A stretch of DNA of 64,000 nucleotides, from NCBI GenBank assembly GCA_019359235.1, contig JAHHHT010000013.1:62001-126000 (forward strand), given 5' to 3'. The position numbers and the translations under genes are program-made. A model generated the notes under the pieces. That model searched no databases. It saw only the letters and a list, made by a program, of their open reading frames with translations, and was not told the DNA's origin. Origin of the DNA: Oscillatoria princeps RMCB-10 (GTDB taxonomy: Bacteria; Cyanobacteriota; Cyanobacteriia; Cyanobacteriales; Oscillatoriaceae). Below, in pieces: positions 47,879 to 56,607 of the stretch. Positions within the stretch are counted from its first letter, which is position 1. Every line of letters begins with the position of its first letter.

Positions 47879-48085
47879 GTGCCGGCGTTCAAGTACCTTT
47901 GCCTGAAGAACTGAGTGAGTGGGCGCTCCCAATTTTAGGGACAGCGAGCGAAAGCACGCTCCCTCTCCGTGCAGCAAAACAGTTTGCCGGTGCGCTCCGC
48001 GCCCGCAAATAACCGATTCGTGCTCAATAGAAGCCCGGTTTCCTGAGAAAAGAACAGTAATCGATATCCAGGGGGATTTGCCGCT

Positions 48086-48400
48086 ATGATTCAAATTGAC
48101 GAGATTTTCTGCTCTGAGACCACCTCTGCCATTCTCTGCTGCTATATTAACGGGACGGCTCACCTGCAAATTGTTCGGCTCCCGAAGCTGACAAATGGGT
48201 TTTATGACCGGGTTATTTTTCCGGGAGAGCGCCTGCTGTTTGAAGCGATACCAGAGGCTCAGCTAGAAATTCACACGGCTAAGCCAGCCAATATTATTAT
48301 GTCCCAAAAGATTCTTTGCGCTCGCTTGCAGGTTTGCGAAGGGATGCAGCCAAAGCGCGAGACTTGCGACAGAGAAATGCTGGCAGAACAGTCAGCTTGA
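48086..48400 (+). CDS. DUF1830 family protein
   Basis: 104 residues, with AGGGGGA upstream of the ATG. The DUF1830 pattern is clear: ILCCYINGTAHLQIVRLPKL, YDRVIFPGERLLFEAIPEAQ, LEIHTAKPANIIMSQKILCARL. It is a small beta-rich protein restricted mainly to cyanobacteria, function unknown. It ends the plus-strand run of small genes that began at 46160; gaps of 140-207 bp make a single operon uncertain. Confidence 0.85.
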   Translation: MIQIDEIFCSETTSAILCCYINGTAHLQIVRLPKLTNGFYDRVIFPGERLLFEAIPEAQLEIHTAKPANIIMSQKILCARLQVCEGMQPKRETCDREMLAEQSA

Positions 48401-48460
48401 TGCTTGAGGTAGCGTCTCACTTGTAGGGTGCGTTACCCAAGGGTAACGCACCCTACGTTT

Positions 48461-49189
48461 CTAATAAATCGCAGTGCTGGGCTTGCGCTTTGCCATCACC
48501 GGCACCAAGCAAGCGCCAAGAGCCAACCCCACAAACTGCGCCCAGTACGCCATCCCTCCCGGATTGACGCCACCGGCAACTTCCAGCTGCCCAATCCCAT
48601 AAAACGCCTGCTGCGCAAACCACCAAGGCAGGTAGAAAAGCGCCGGCAGTTCGATGGGGATATATACGATAGCCAGCGGCAGAATGCTGTCAATTTTTGC
48701 CTTGGGAAAGCTTAAAAAATAGGCTCCTAAAATGCCCGCAACCGCCCCATTCGCCCCCACCACCGGCACGGCTGTTGCGGGGGAGAGCAGAATTTGGGCG
48801 ATGCCGGTGAGTGCGCCGCAAAGCAAATAGAGCAGCAAAAATCGCCCGCCTCCCAGAATCTCCCCCACACTCTTGCCAAACACCCACAGAAACAGAAGAT
48901 TGCCCAAAATTTGGCTAAAGCTGCCGTGGAGAAACATCGCCAGCAGCAGAGAGCGGGCGGACATGAATAGCAAAACAAACCAAGCGGCTGGGTTTCTCTG
49001 CCCGATTGCCTCTGCAGCCACGGCACTCAACTGCTGGGGAACGACTCCCCACGACAGCAGAAAATCGCTGATATTTCCGGCAGCTTCCAGTTTCAACTCC
49101 CACAGAAACAGGGCAATTGTGAAACCGATTAGCAAATAATTGACAATCGACCGGCTGCGAGTTATAATGTTATCGGCAATCGGAATCAT
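48461..49189 (-). CDS. Rhomboid-fold membrane protein lacking catalytic Ser and His
   Basis: 242 residues with six or seven membrane spans and clear rhomboid landmarks: MFLHGSFSQILGNLLFLWVFG (split: MFLHGSFSQILGN, LLFLWVFGKSVGE), LLLYLLCGALTG, then VVGANGAVAGILGAYFL and AYWAQFVGLALGA. Active rhomboids have GASGA with the nucleophilic serine and AHxxG with the histidine. Here the serine is Asn (~147) and the histidine is Gln (~218). The His-x-x-x-x-His pair in the first motif also has Gln for the second His. It should therefore be proteolytically dead, like eukaryotic iRhoms, and may bind or chaperone membrane proteins. Confidence 0.88.
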   Translation of the reverse strand: MIPIADNIITRSRSIVNYLLIGFTIALFLWELKLEAAGNISDFLLSWGVVPQQLSAVAAEAIGQRNPAAWFVLLFMSARSLLLAMFLHGSFSQILGNLLFLWVFGKSVGEILGGGRFLLLYLLCGALTGIAQILLSPATAVPVVGANGAVAGILGAYFLSFPKAKIDSILPLAIVYIPIELPALFYLPWWFAQQAFYGIGQLEVAGGVNPGGMAYWAQFVGLALGACLVPVMAKRKPSTAIY

Positions 49190-49422
49190 GTTTTTTGGGC
49201 GTGGGGCACTGGGATTTTGGATTTTAGATGCAAGGATTTTGGATTTATAGCACTAGCCACATCCCCTCGTTCCGGGGCGGGCACGGGGGCACCGCCCCTA
49301 CGGCCTGGGAACGCCGCTTTGGAGGCTCTGCCTCCAAAAGTTGCAACTCGGATTATTTACAGTGAAAACCTCTCTCTTACCTTGGCGCTCTTGGCTCAGG
49401 AGCGGTTCAAAAAAAATTTCCC

Positions 49423-50859
49423 TTAGCTAAGTTCGCCAAACAGAGCTGCCAGAATGGTGTTGGAAAACAAAAACCCTTCTGGATCGCTCAAGCGCAGCCG
49501 CCCTTCTGCGGGTAATTGATGGCAGTCGGATGCAGCCACCGGCACGCCGTCACCCCCGACAATTTCCACCCACCCTTGCCGGCAGTAAGGCTGCAAGCAC
49601 TTGCAAATCTGTTGCAGGGTGCAGGTGCCAAATTGCTCGGCAAAAGCTGACAAGCTCACGCCTTCTGCCAAACGCAACCCCAGCATCAAGGTTTCCAGCA
49701 GAATATCGGAATCCGAGGTGCCGGCATCTTCCATTGCAGTTTCTACAGCCCCCCTTTTTAAGGGGGGTTGGGGGGATCGCCTTTCTGCTTGCGACTGCAC
49801 CCACTCGCTATACTCCCATGTCTTGCGAGGACGGGTGAAGCGGTGCCCGCCGACATAGCTGGTGGCACCCATACCAAAACCGTAGTAGGGGCGATTTTCC
49901 CAGTAAACCCGATTGTGCCGGCACTGATAGCCCGGTTTGGCGTAGTTGGAAATCTCGTAGTGCTCGTAACCGGCGCGGGTGAGAACTTGCTGCGCCAGCC
50001 GGTACATTTGGGCAGCTGTTTCGTCGGAGGGCAAGGGCTGAACCCCCGGCTGGTAGTAGCGGCTGAAGGGGGTTTTTGGCTCTACGATCAGGTCGTAGGT
50101 AGAAATGTGGGCCGGAGCGAGGGCCACGGCTGCCTCTAGGGAAGCCCGCCACTGCTCGAGGGTTTGGTGGGGGAGTCCGGAAATCAGGTCGAGGCTGAAG
50201 TTGTCCGCACCGGCACGGCGCAATAAGTCGATCGCGGCGTAAATATCGGAGACTGTGTGGGAGCGCCCGCACAGGTGGAGCAGTTCGTCCTGAAACGCTT
50301 GGACGCCAACGCTGATGCGGTTGACGCCGGCACTGCAGTAGCCCTGCAGCTGTTCGAGGGTAAAGGTGCCGGGGTCGATCTCGATGGAAATCTCAGCGCC
50401 GGCGGCGATGCCAAACTGCCGGTGGAGCGCGTCCAGGATGCGCCCGAGCTGGCTAACCGACAGCAGGGATGGGGTGCCGCCCCCAAAAAAAACTGTTTCC
50501 AGAGGTTGACAAAAAGCTGGCGTTATGCTAATCTCCTGCAAAAGCACTTCAACATAGTGCTGGATGGTGCCGGAGTTGTCCCCATTCTTGCGGTCGCCCA
50601 CGACAGAGACGGGGAAATCGCAGTAGTAGCAGCGGCGGCGGCAGAAGGGAATGTGAAGATAAGCTGAACAGGGGATGCCGGTGCTCGCGGGTGGGGGTAA
50701 GGTGGTAGAAAGAAGCTCAGCGGTATCCACGGCAGGCAAAGAAGGAGATATTTTTCGGATTGGCGGGAATCTGGACTGAAGGAGACGGGTATTCAGGAAA
50801 CAGAGAGCAAAAGTCCCTGAGGATATAATAAAGGATATAGTAGCTTGGCGATTAGTCAA
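49423..50859 (-). CDS. hemW: HemW-like radical SAM protein (coproporphyrinogen oxidase-like)
   Basis: Up to 478 residues. The radical SAM domain starts at about residue 64: CSAYLHIPFCRRRCYYCDFP has the CxxxCxxC cluster motif, followed by VFFGGGTPSLLS, EIDPGTF, RISVGVQAFQ and DLISGLPHQT, then YEISNYAKPGYQCRHNRVYW typical of HemW. HemW is now viewed as a haem chaperone rather than the oxidase HemN. The start is uncertain: the frame opens at a TTG (50859), but the ~60 residues before the core lack family features, and a GTG at 50730 is an alternative. Near residue 365 RSPQPPLKRGAVE is encoded by a dispersed repeat at 49750-49790. Confidence 0.88.
   Translation of the reverse strand: MTNRQATISFIISSGTFALCFLNTRLLQSRFPPIRKISPSLPAVDTAELLSTTLPPPASTGIPCSAYLHIPFCRRRCYYCDFPVSVVGDRKNGDNSGTIQHYVEVLLQEISITPAFCQPLETVFFGGGTPSLLSVSQLGRILDALHRQFGIAAGAEISIEIDPGTFTLEQLQGYCSAGVNRISVGVQAFQDELLHLCGRSHTVSDIYAAIDLLRRAGADNFSLDLISGLPHQTLEQWRASLEAAVALAPAHISTYDLIVEPKTPFSRYYQPGVQPLPSDETAAQMYRLAQQVLTRAGYEHYEISNYAKPGYQCRHNRVYWENRPYYGFGMGATSYVGGHRFTRPRKTWEYSEWVQSQAERRSPQPPLKRGAVETAMEDAGTSDSDILLETLMLGLRLAEGVSLSAFAEQFGTCTLQQICKCLQPYCRQGWVEIVGGDGVPVAASDCHQLPAEGRLRLSDPEGFLFSNTILAALFGELS
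49744..49792. repeat. CCCCCTTTTTAAGGGGGGTTGGGGGGATCG repeat inside hemW
   Basis: The same element (GCCCCCCTTTT..AAGGGGGG) is found outside genes at 25256-25286. In hemW it is in frame and adds a proline-rich loop. Confidence 0.75.
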
Positions 50860-50922
50860 GCGCTAATCGCGCTCTGAATTCCTCCTGCAGGAGTTCAGAC
50901 TGACATCTATCAGCTTAAAACG

Positions 50923-52002
50923 ATGCTTGATGTAATCATTGTAAGTTCAATTATCCTAGCAGCTGCAGGAATAGGTTTCTACAGCATTGACATGCTGCCG
51001 GACAGCGCCATGCAGCAGGTGACGAATCTAGAAGGGTTGCGCTCAGTAACAGGCGTTTTTGGCGGCATTATTGGGGCTGCAGTGGGCTTGTGGGCGCAGA
51101 CGACCTACCGGCGCATCGAAGCGCAAGTCCGGCAAATGCCGGTGGAAATGCTGCTCACCCGTGCGGTTGGCATGGTGCTGGGGCTGCTGGTGGCCAACTT
51201 GATGCTGGCACCGCTGTTTTTGCTGCCGATCCCCCAGGATTTTGGGTTCATAAAGCCCCTGGTGGCGGTTGTGGGCAGCATCCTGTTTGCCTATTCTGGG
51301 GTCAACTTGGCGGACACCCACGGGCGCGGCTTTTTGCGGCTGATTAATCCCCACAGCGTGGAAAGCCTGCTAGTGGCGGAGGGGACGCTCAAGCCAGTTT
51401 CCACCAAAGTGCTCGATACCAGCTGCATTATAGACGGTCGCATTGAACAGCTGCTGGGGACGGGGTTCGTCGAGGGCCAAATTCTGGTGCCGCAGTTCGT
51501 GCTCCAGGAATTGCAGCTGGTAGCAGACGCCTCGAACGACCAAAAGCGGGTGCGGGGGCGGCGGGGGCTGGACATCCTGAAGCGGCTGATGGAAACTTAC
51601 CCAGAGCGGATTATCATCAACTCAGCGGACTACGAAGACCTGCACACGGTGGACGCCAAGTTGGTGCGGCTGGCCCAAGAAATCAACGGCACCCTGCTGA
51701 CGAACGACTACAATCTCAGTAAAGTCGCCAAGGTGCAGAAGGTATCGGTGCTCAATATTAATGACCTGACGCAGGCTGTGCGCCCGACTTATCTGCCGGG
51801 AGACAACATCGACTTGAAGATTCTCAAGGAAGGGAAGGAGCCGGCTCAGGGAATTGGGTATTTAGAAGACGGCACGATGGTGGTTGTGGAAGAAGGCGGC
51901 AGCCATATCGGCGGCGAACTGCGAGTTGTGGTGACGTCTTCGCTGCAGACTTCTGCCGGTCGGATGATTTTTGCCCGCCCTTACGCTTCGGTGATGGCTT
52001 GA
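50923..52002 (+). CDS. Membrane-anchored PIN-TRAM domain protein (YacL-like)
   Basis: 359 residues. Four hydrophobic segments fill residues ~1-130 (for example VIIVSSIILAAAGIGFYSI and LVAVVGSILFAYSG). The PIN nuclease domain follows, with acidic residues in STKVLDTSCIIDGRI, VLQELQLVADA, HTVDAKLVRLA and LLTNDYNLSKVA. A C-terminal TRAM domain, likely RNA-binding, covers NIDLKILKEGKEPAQGIGYL to the end. The family expectation is a membrane-tethered ribonuclease. It diverges from hemW; a TATAAT lies at 50823-50828 but I see no good -35 box. Confidence 0.93.
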   Translation: MLDVIIVSSIILAAAGIGFYSIDMLPDSAMQQVTNLEGLRSVTGVFGGIIGAAVGLWAQTTYRRIEAQVRQMPVEMLLTRAVGMVLGLLVANLMLAPLFLLPIPQDFGFIKPLVAVVGSILFAYSGVNLADTHGRGFLRLINPHSVESLLVAEGTLKPVSTKVLDTSCIIDGRIEQLLGTGFVEGQILVPQFVLQELQLVADASNDQKRVRGRRGLDILKRLMETYPERIIINSADYEDLHTVDAKLVRLAQEINGTLLTNDYNLSKVAKVQKVSVLNINDLTQAVRPTYLPGDNIDLKILKEGKEPAQGIGYLEDGTMVVVEEGGSHIGGELRVVVTSSLQTSAGRMIFARPYASVMA

Positions 52003-52443
52003 TGATTCAGAGGCGATGGCTCGCGAAATCCGAGTTAAATTTGAGTTAAATTTTGCGATTGCTGCAATCAATCTGCCCCGACTCTCTATGGCGTGCGGTA
52101 CGGTGAGTCGGGGCGTTGGTTTTTGCCCCCAGTGCTGGTTGCCGGTGCTAGGACAGTCTCTCTCGTTCCCAGGCTCTGCCTGGGAACGCAATCTGGAGGC
52201 TCTGCCTCCTTGGGAACGCAATCTGGAGGCTCTGCCTCCTTTCAAAGGTAAAGCAGGTTAAAAGCCTAACAGCTTAGGACAGTCTTGGTTTGATCTGGCG
52301 CTTTGGGCTTTAGCCCTACTGCGAACTTTGGGCTTTAGCCCTACTGCGAACTTTGGGCTTTAGCCCTACTGCGAACTTTGGGCTTTAGCCCTACTGCGAA
52401 CAGGAAATGCGGGTGCGTTACCACAGGCAACGCCCCCTACTTT
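52003..52443. repeat. Intergenic region with 25-bp tandem repeats and duplicated palindromes
   Basis: TTTGGGCTTTAGCCCTACTGCGAAC occurs four times in tandem (about 52301-52401), each with a GGGCTTTAGCCC hairpin. Upstream, CGTTCCCAGGCTCTGCCTGGGAACG (52165-52189; arms CGTTCCCAGGC) is followed by two copies of GGGAACGCAATCTGGAGGCTCTGCCTCC. No gene. Confidence 0.9.
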
Positions 52444-53685
52444 CTACTGCTGCAAAACAGTCTTGGAGACAATCCGGGTTTTCTTGCGGTCGGCTTCCGA
52501 TAGTTCTTCGCCGTGTTGCAGCTGGGTGGCGCTGCTTTGCAGCACGGTTGCTGCGCCCTTGTCGCCCATTTGCAGGGCAGTTTTGGCAGCGGTTTGCAGC
52601 ATGGTTGCGGCACCCAAACGGTCGCCTTGCTGCAATTTCTGCTCGGCCAGCTGAGTTTGCCGGTATTTGGCCAAAGCCAGGATGTGCTGCTGCACTTGGG
52701 GGTCTTGAGCCGGCTGGTATGCGGTTAGGACGTTGATATCCACCGACACCACTTCGGAGAGCAACCCTTCCCGGCGGTCGGCGGGGTTGTCGTAGCGCAC
52801 TTGCAGGCTGGCAACCGGCTGCTGGCCTGAGGCCAGCTGGCCAACGTAAAGGTTAGCCAAAATCACCCGGGGGGCGTTCTTCATCAAGTCTCCCAGGCGG
52901 ACGACAAACCGCTCTCCCTCCCTTTGCACCGGCAGTTCAATCACGTCGGGCGCAACTTGCGCGATCGGTTTTAGTTCCGCCAGCCGCACTTTGGGCGTCA
53001 GGGACAGCAGCAGGTAGGCATTGGTCAGCCCCACAGCAGAAAGGCGGTTGAACATTTGGGCAAATTTATCGGCGGCTTGCTCGGGACGCTCAATATAGGC
53101 CAGACTGCCGCCGGCGGCGTCGGCAATCTTTTCCAGAACGTCTTGGTTCCAGTGATCGCCAAATCCCAGGGTGTTGAGAGTTAGCTTGTATTCGGCAGCC
53201 AGCTGGGCCAACTTCACGCAGCGGTTGTTGTCGCCGTGCTCGTTTTCGCCGTCGGTCAGCAGAAAGGCTTGGGAAACGGTGTCTTTTTTGGCTTTGGCCA
53301 GTTCGTCAATCCCCAGTTTGAGGCCGGCATCAATGGCTGTCCCCCCTTCGGCGTGCAGCCGGTCGATTTGCTTTTTGATGCGGGCGGGATCTTCGATCGC
53401 CTGATTGGGGATGATGACTTTGGCGGTGTGATCGAAGGCGATCACGGACAGCCGGTCGCCTGGATTGAGCCGGTCAACCAGCCGGTGCGCCGCCTTTTTC
53501 ACGGTGTCCAGGGGACGCCCGCTCATGGAACCGCTGTGATCGAGTATCAGGCACAAATTGAGCGGGACAGACCGGTCAACGGTGTCCGCGATCGCAGAGA
53601 TGGAAATCGACAGCTGACGCTGGCTGCTGGGTTGCGCCGCGTCAAGATTGGCATCATTGAGTGCCGGTTGCAGGCCAACTTTCAT
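52444..53685 (-). CDS. VWA-domain protein (MIDAS intact)
   Basis: 413 residues from the ATG at 53685, which follows GGAGGATTT; a 16-codon upstream extension is unlikely. The von Willebrand factor A domain (~30-210) has the metal-ion-dependent adhesion site: DHSGSMSGRPLD, the threonine in AEGGTAIDAG and the aspartate in FLLTDGENEHGD. A beta-rich middle (~215-330) and a C-terminal helical part (KYRQTQLAEQKLQQGDRLGA; TMLQTAAKTALQMGDKGAA) follow. No signal peptide, so cytoplasmic. Such proteins bind partners in a metal-dependent way; the partner is unknown. It diverges from clpR. Confidence 0.88.
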   Translation of the reverse strand: MKVGLQPALNDANLDAAQPSSQRQLSISISAIADTVDRSVPLNLCLILDHSGSMSGRPLDTVKKAAHRLVDRLNPGDRLSVIAFDHTAKVIIPNQAIEDPARIKKQIDRLHAEGGTAIDAGLKLGIDELAKAKKDTVSQAFLLTDGENEHGDNNRCVKLAQLAAEYKLTLNTLGFGDHWNQDVLEKIADAAGGSLAYIERPEQAADKFAQMFNRLSAVGLTNAYLLLSLTPKVRLAELKPIAQVAPDVIELPVQREGERFVVRLGDLMKNAPRVILANLYVGQLASGQQPVASLQVRYDNPADRREGLLSEVVSVDINVLTAYQPAQDPQVQQHILALAKYRQTQLAEQKLQQGDRLGAATMLQTAAKTALQMGDKGAATVLQSSATQLQHGEELSEADRKKTRIVSKTVLQQ

Positions 53686-53816
53686 AAATCCTCCATGCTG
53701 TGGGTAGCCCCCAAATTTATGGACGGGTTTCAACCTCTCGAGTCCCCTTCCCTGTCCTAGCGGGGGTCACGCTACTATGTTAAGGATAGCGTCATCATCT
53801 CAGGCAACCAATCGGT

Positions 53817-54479
53817 ATGAAGTTACCCATCCAGGCTGTTCAATCGCCCTACTACGGGGATGCCTACTACCGCACCCCTCCCCCAGATTTGCCCTCCCTG
53901 CTTCTGAAGGAGCGAATCGTCTATCTGGGCATGCCTTTGGTGCCGGCGGTAACGGAACTGATTGTCGCAGAACTCCTGTACTTGCAGTACGAAGACCCAG
54001 AGAAACCGATCAAGATTTATATCAACTCGACGGGCACTTCCAGCTACAGCGGCGATCCGATTGGCTTTGAAACGGAAGCCTTTGCCATCTGCGACACGAT
54101 CAGGTATATTAAGCCGCCGGTGCACACGATCTGCATGGGCATGGCGATGGGCATGGCTGCTATGCTGCTGTCAGCTGGGACAAAAGGTTGCCGCGCCAGT
54201 CTGCCCCACGCCTCTATTGTCCTGCACCAGCCTAAGAGCTACACTCGCGGCCAAGCGACAGATATTCAAATTCGGGCTAGGGAAGTTCTGGCCAATAAAA
54301 CGACGATGCTTGATATCCTGTCGGGCAACACCGGCCAGACGCCCGAGAAAATCGCTAAGGACATGGACCGGCTGCTGTACATGACGCCCTACGAAGCCAA
54401 AGAGTATGGCCTGATCGACCGCGTTCTGGAAGATAAGGCAGAACAGCCCAAACCACTGCCAGCTGCCGGTGCTATCTGA
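53817..54479 (+). CDS. clpR: ClpR, inactive paralogue of the Clp protease subunit
   Basis: 220 residues with the ClpP fold: RIVYLGMPLVPAVTELIVAE, IKIYINSTGTSS, GTKGCRASLPHASIVLHQPK and [17 protein letters not shown]. The nucleophile position reads CMGMAMGMAAMLLSAG, where ClpP has AASMG; the serine is missing. The His in VLHQP remains. An internal insertion relative to ClpP (SYSGDPIGFETEAFAICDTI) is typical of cyanobacterial ClpR. With ClpP3 it forms the mixed heptameric rings that pair with ClpC. It is followed 162 bp later by clpP on the same strand, the arrangement known for clpR-clpP3. Confidence 0.94.
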   Translation: MKLPIQAVQSPYYGDAYYRTPPPDLPSLLLKERIVYLGMPLVPAVTELIVAELLYLQYEDPEKPIKIYINSTGTSSYSGDPIGFETEAFAICDTIRYIKPPVHTICMGMAMGMAAMLLSAGTKGCRASLPHASIVLHQPKSYTRGQATDIQIRAREVLANKTTMLDILSGNTGQTPEKIAKDMDRLLYMTPYEAKEYGLIDRVLEDKAEQPKPLPAAGAI

Positions 54480-54641
54480 GTGTCTTGCCGGCACCGGCGC
54501 AAAGAAAGCCGGTTCCGACTGCAAAGAAATACGCCAATATTGAGGCAAAAATCTCGTAACTCTCGCTTCCAGGCGCTCGTCAAGAAGCGAGAAATCATCT
54601 AAAATCCCCCTAGTCCCCAGTCAAAAACGGAGTGCCGCACC

Positions 54642-55238
54642 ATGCCTATTGGTATACCTAAAGTTCCTTACCGGATGCCCGGGGATTCCTATACCCAGTG
54701 GATTGATATCTACAATCGCCTCTACCGGGAGCGGATTATTTTTATCGGCAAAGACATTGACGACGAACTGGCGAATCAAATCATCGCTGTCATGCTCTAC
54801 TTGGATTCGGAAGATGCCGGCAAGGATATTATCCTGTACATCAATTCCCCCGGCGGTTACGTCACCTCAGGCATGGCAATTTATGATACCATGCAGCACA
54901 TTAAATCGGACGTGGTGACCATTTGTGTGGGACTGGCCGCCTCGATGGGCTCTTTCCTGCTGACTGCCGGCACGAAGGGCAAACGTGTGGCCCTGCCCCA
55001 CTCGCGGATCATGATCCACCAGCCCTCCGGCGGCACGCGCGGGCAAGCGAGCGATATTGAAATCGAGGCGCGGGAGATCCTGCGCATCCGCGCTCAGCTC
55101 AATCAAATTTACGCTGACCGCACCGGCCAGCCTCTGTCCAGGATTGAGAAGGACATGGATCGCGACTTTTTCATGTCCGCTCAGGAAGCTAAGGAGTACG
55201 GGCTGATCGACCGGGTGATTGAGGACCGCCCTGTCTAG
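54642..55238 (+). CDS. clpP: ATP-dependent Clp protease proteolytic subunit (ClpP3-like)
   Basis: 198 residues with an intact triad: Ser in [16 protein letters not shown] (~residue 101), His in [15 protein letters not shown] (~126) and Asp in [20 protein letters not shown] (~175 region). It is the active partner of ClpR upstream. The N-terminus ([20 protein letters not shown]) is typical of the cyanobacterial ClpP3 group. Transcription probably ends at the hairpin at 55314-55349. Confidence 0.96.
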   Translation: MPIGIPKVPYRMPGDSYTQWIDIYNRLYRERIIFIGKDIDDELANQIIAVMLYLDSEDAGKDIILYINSPGGYVTSGMAIYDTMQHIKSDVVTICVGLAASMGSFLLTAGTKGKRVALPHSRIMIHQPSGGTRGQASDIEIEAREILRIRAQLNQIYADRTGQPLSRIEKDMDRDFFMSAQEAKEYGLIDRVIEDRPV

Positions 55239-55313
55239 GGCCAGGGGTTGAGCAATTCCGCTGCTTAAAGATACCGGGTTTTTGCTTTCCCTGTGCTGAG
55301 AAACGTTAAAAAT

Positions 55314-55349
55314 GGCAGAATCTTCAGCTAAAGGTTCTGCCATTTTTTT
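55314..55349 (+). terminator. Rho-independent terminator of clpR-clpP
   Basis: GGCAGAA (55314-55320) pairs with TTCTGCC (55335-55341), followed by ATTTTTTT (55342-55349). Confidence 0.8.
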
Positions 55350-55367
55350 GTGTGTGGTGTGAAGGGA

Positions 55368-55979
55368 ATGAAGATTGCAGAGTGCTATCGACTGCTGGAG
55401 TTGAGAGCGGGAGCGAGTGTGGCGGAAGTTAAGGCGTCTTACCGGCGTCTGGCGCGACAGTACCATCCGGATGTCAACCCTGGCAACCGGCAAGCGCACG
55501 AGAAGTTTATCCAGCTGCACGAGGCTTACAAAATCTTGCTCGGCGTTTGCACCCAGTCTGAGGAAAATCAGTCGCGAAATTATACACCAGCCAGTGCCTC
55601 TCCGTCAAGCGAAACTCCGCCGCCGGCAGTAAAGGTGACGCGCAAACCGCCGAAGTTTGAAGAAAATCCCCAGCTGTCAGAAGTTGAGCTGCAGCTGAAG
55701 CGGAACTCCTACCAGCAGTTGCAGGAGTTGCTCAAATACCAGCGCTTTCCCCGCGCGATCGCACTGGTGGAAGCTCTGGCGCAGCGCATCCCCCACGACG
55801 CCGAAGTGCGCCAGTGGCAAGCCATCGCCTATCAGCGCTGGGGGCGTCACCTGATTGCAGAGAGACAGCTGGATAAGGCCAGAATCTACCTGAAAAAAGC
55901 CCTGCGGACTGACCCTCACAATCGCTCTCTTTGGGAAGAAGTGAAACGCGATTTTCACAGACTGGAGCAGATTTTTTAA
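55368..55979 (+). CDS. DnaJ-domain protein with TPR-like C-terminus
   Basis: 203 residues from the ATG at 55368; an ATG-less extension of six codons is possible. The J domain (~1-60) carries the HPD tripeptide in RRLARQYHPDVNPGN and the helix HEKFIQLHEAYKIL. A Ser/Pro-rich linker (~70-100) leads to a helical region with two TPR-like units (YQRFPRAIALVEALAQRIPH and EAEVRQWQAIAYQRWGRHLI-type, then QLDKARIYLKKALRTDPHN). It should stimulate a DnaK partner, with the TPR part choosing clients. It starts directly after the clp terminator, so it is transcribed separately. Confidence 0.9.
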   Translation: MKIAECYRLLELRAGASVAEVKASYRRLARQYHPDVNPGNRQAHEKFIQLHEAYKILLGVCTQSEENQSRNYTPASASPSSETPPPAVKVTRKPPKFEENPQLSEVELQLKRNSYQQLQELLKYQRFPRAIALVEALAQRIPHDAEVRQWQAIAYQRWGRHLIAERQLDKARIYLKKALRTDPHNRSLWEEVKRDFHRLEQIF

Positions 55980-56063
55980 GGGCATGGGGCATGGGGCATG
56001 GGGCATGGGGCATGGGGCATGGGGCATTGGGCATGGGGCATGGGGCATTGGGCATTGGGCATT
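55980..56063. repeat. STRR heptanucleotide repeat (GGGGCAT)
   Basis: About eleven near-perfect GGGGCAT/GGGCATT units starting one base after the DnaJ stop codon. Confidence 0.95.
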
Positions 56064-56607
56064 AGCCGCACATTGCAGCAGTTCAGCGACATGATATGAA
56101 ATGACTTTTCCCACCAGCCCAAAAATTAATCTATTCAACGTCATTCATATTTCACACAATCCCTGGTAGCAGTTTAAATTAAGATTTAATTATATAGCGT
56201 TTCTCGTATTAGTGAGGTACTGAGAAACCCGGTTTCTTAAAGAAACCGGGTTTCTGGGGCGTAGTTCATCCAACTGAAAACCGCTATAAAATAGATTTTC
56301 TCCTTTCTTTAATGACTCATTGAAACGTTATCTTGGCCCCCAAACCCTTGGTTTTAGGTGTTAGGTGGTAGGTGGCAGACCTAACTCTGGGTGTTAGGTG
56401 TTAGGTGTTGGGTGGTGGGTAACAGACCTCACCCCTAACCTCTCACCCCTAACCCCTCACCCCTAACCCCTCACCCCTAACCCCTAACCCCTAACACCTA
56501 ACCCCTAGGCGTTGCACATTTGTGGGATGAACCCCACCCCCCAACCCCCTCCCCGTGTACGGGGAGGGGGAGTTTGAGGGGGTTTTCAATGAGGGAAAAA
56601 GTTTCAA
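56064..56607. repeat. Intergenic region with TTAGGTG / CCCCTAA heptamer arrays
   Basis: GAGAAACCCGGTTTCTT and AAGAAACCGGGTTTCT (56228-56262) form a hairpin. TTAGGTG/TGGTAGG heptamers (56354-56420) are followed by CCCCTCA/CCCCTAA heptamers (56428-56510) in inverted orientation, so a long stem could form. CCCCTAA units resume at 56627-56668 inside the kinase gene. No gene in this stretch. Confidence 0.88.

Noticed and set aside
50815-50835. TATAAT as the promoter of the PIN-TRAM gene
   Set aside because: The -10 match is perfect but there is no acceptable -35 box at 16-18 bases, so I do not list it as a feature.
52301-52401. Short CRISPR from 25-bp repeats
   Set aside because: The units are directly contiguous and identical, with no spacers.
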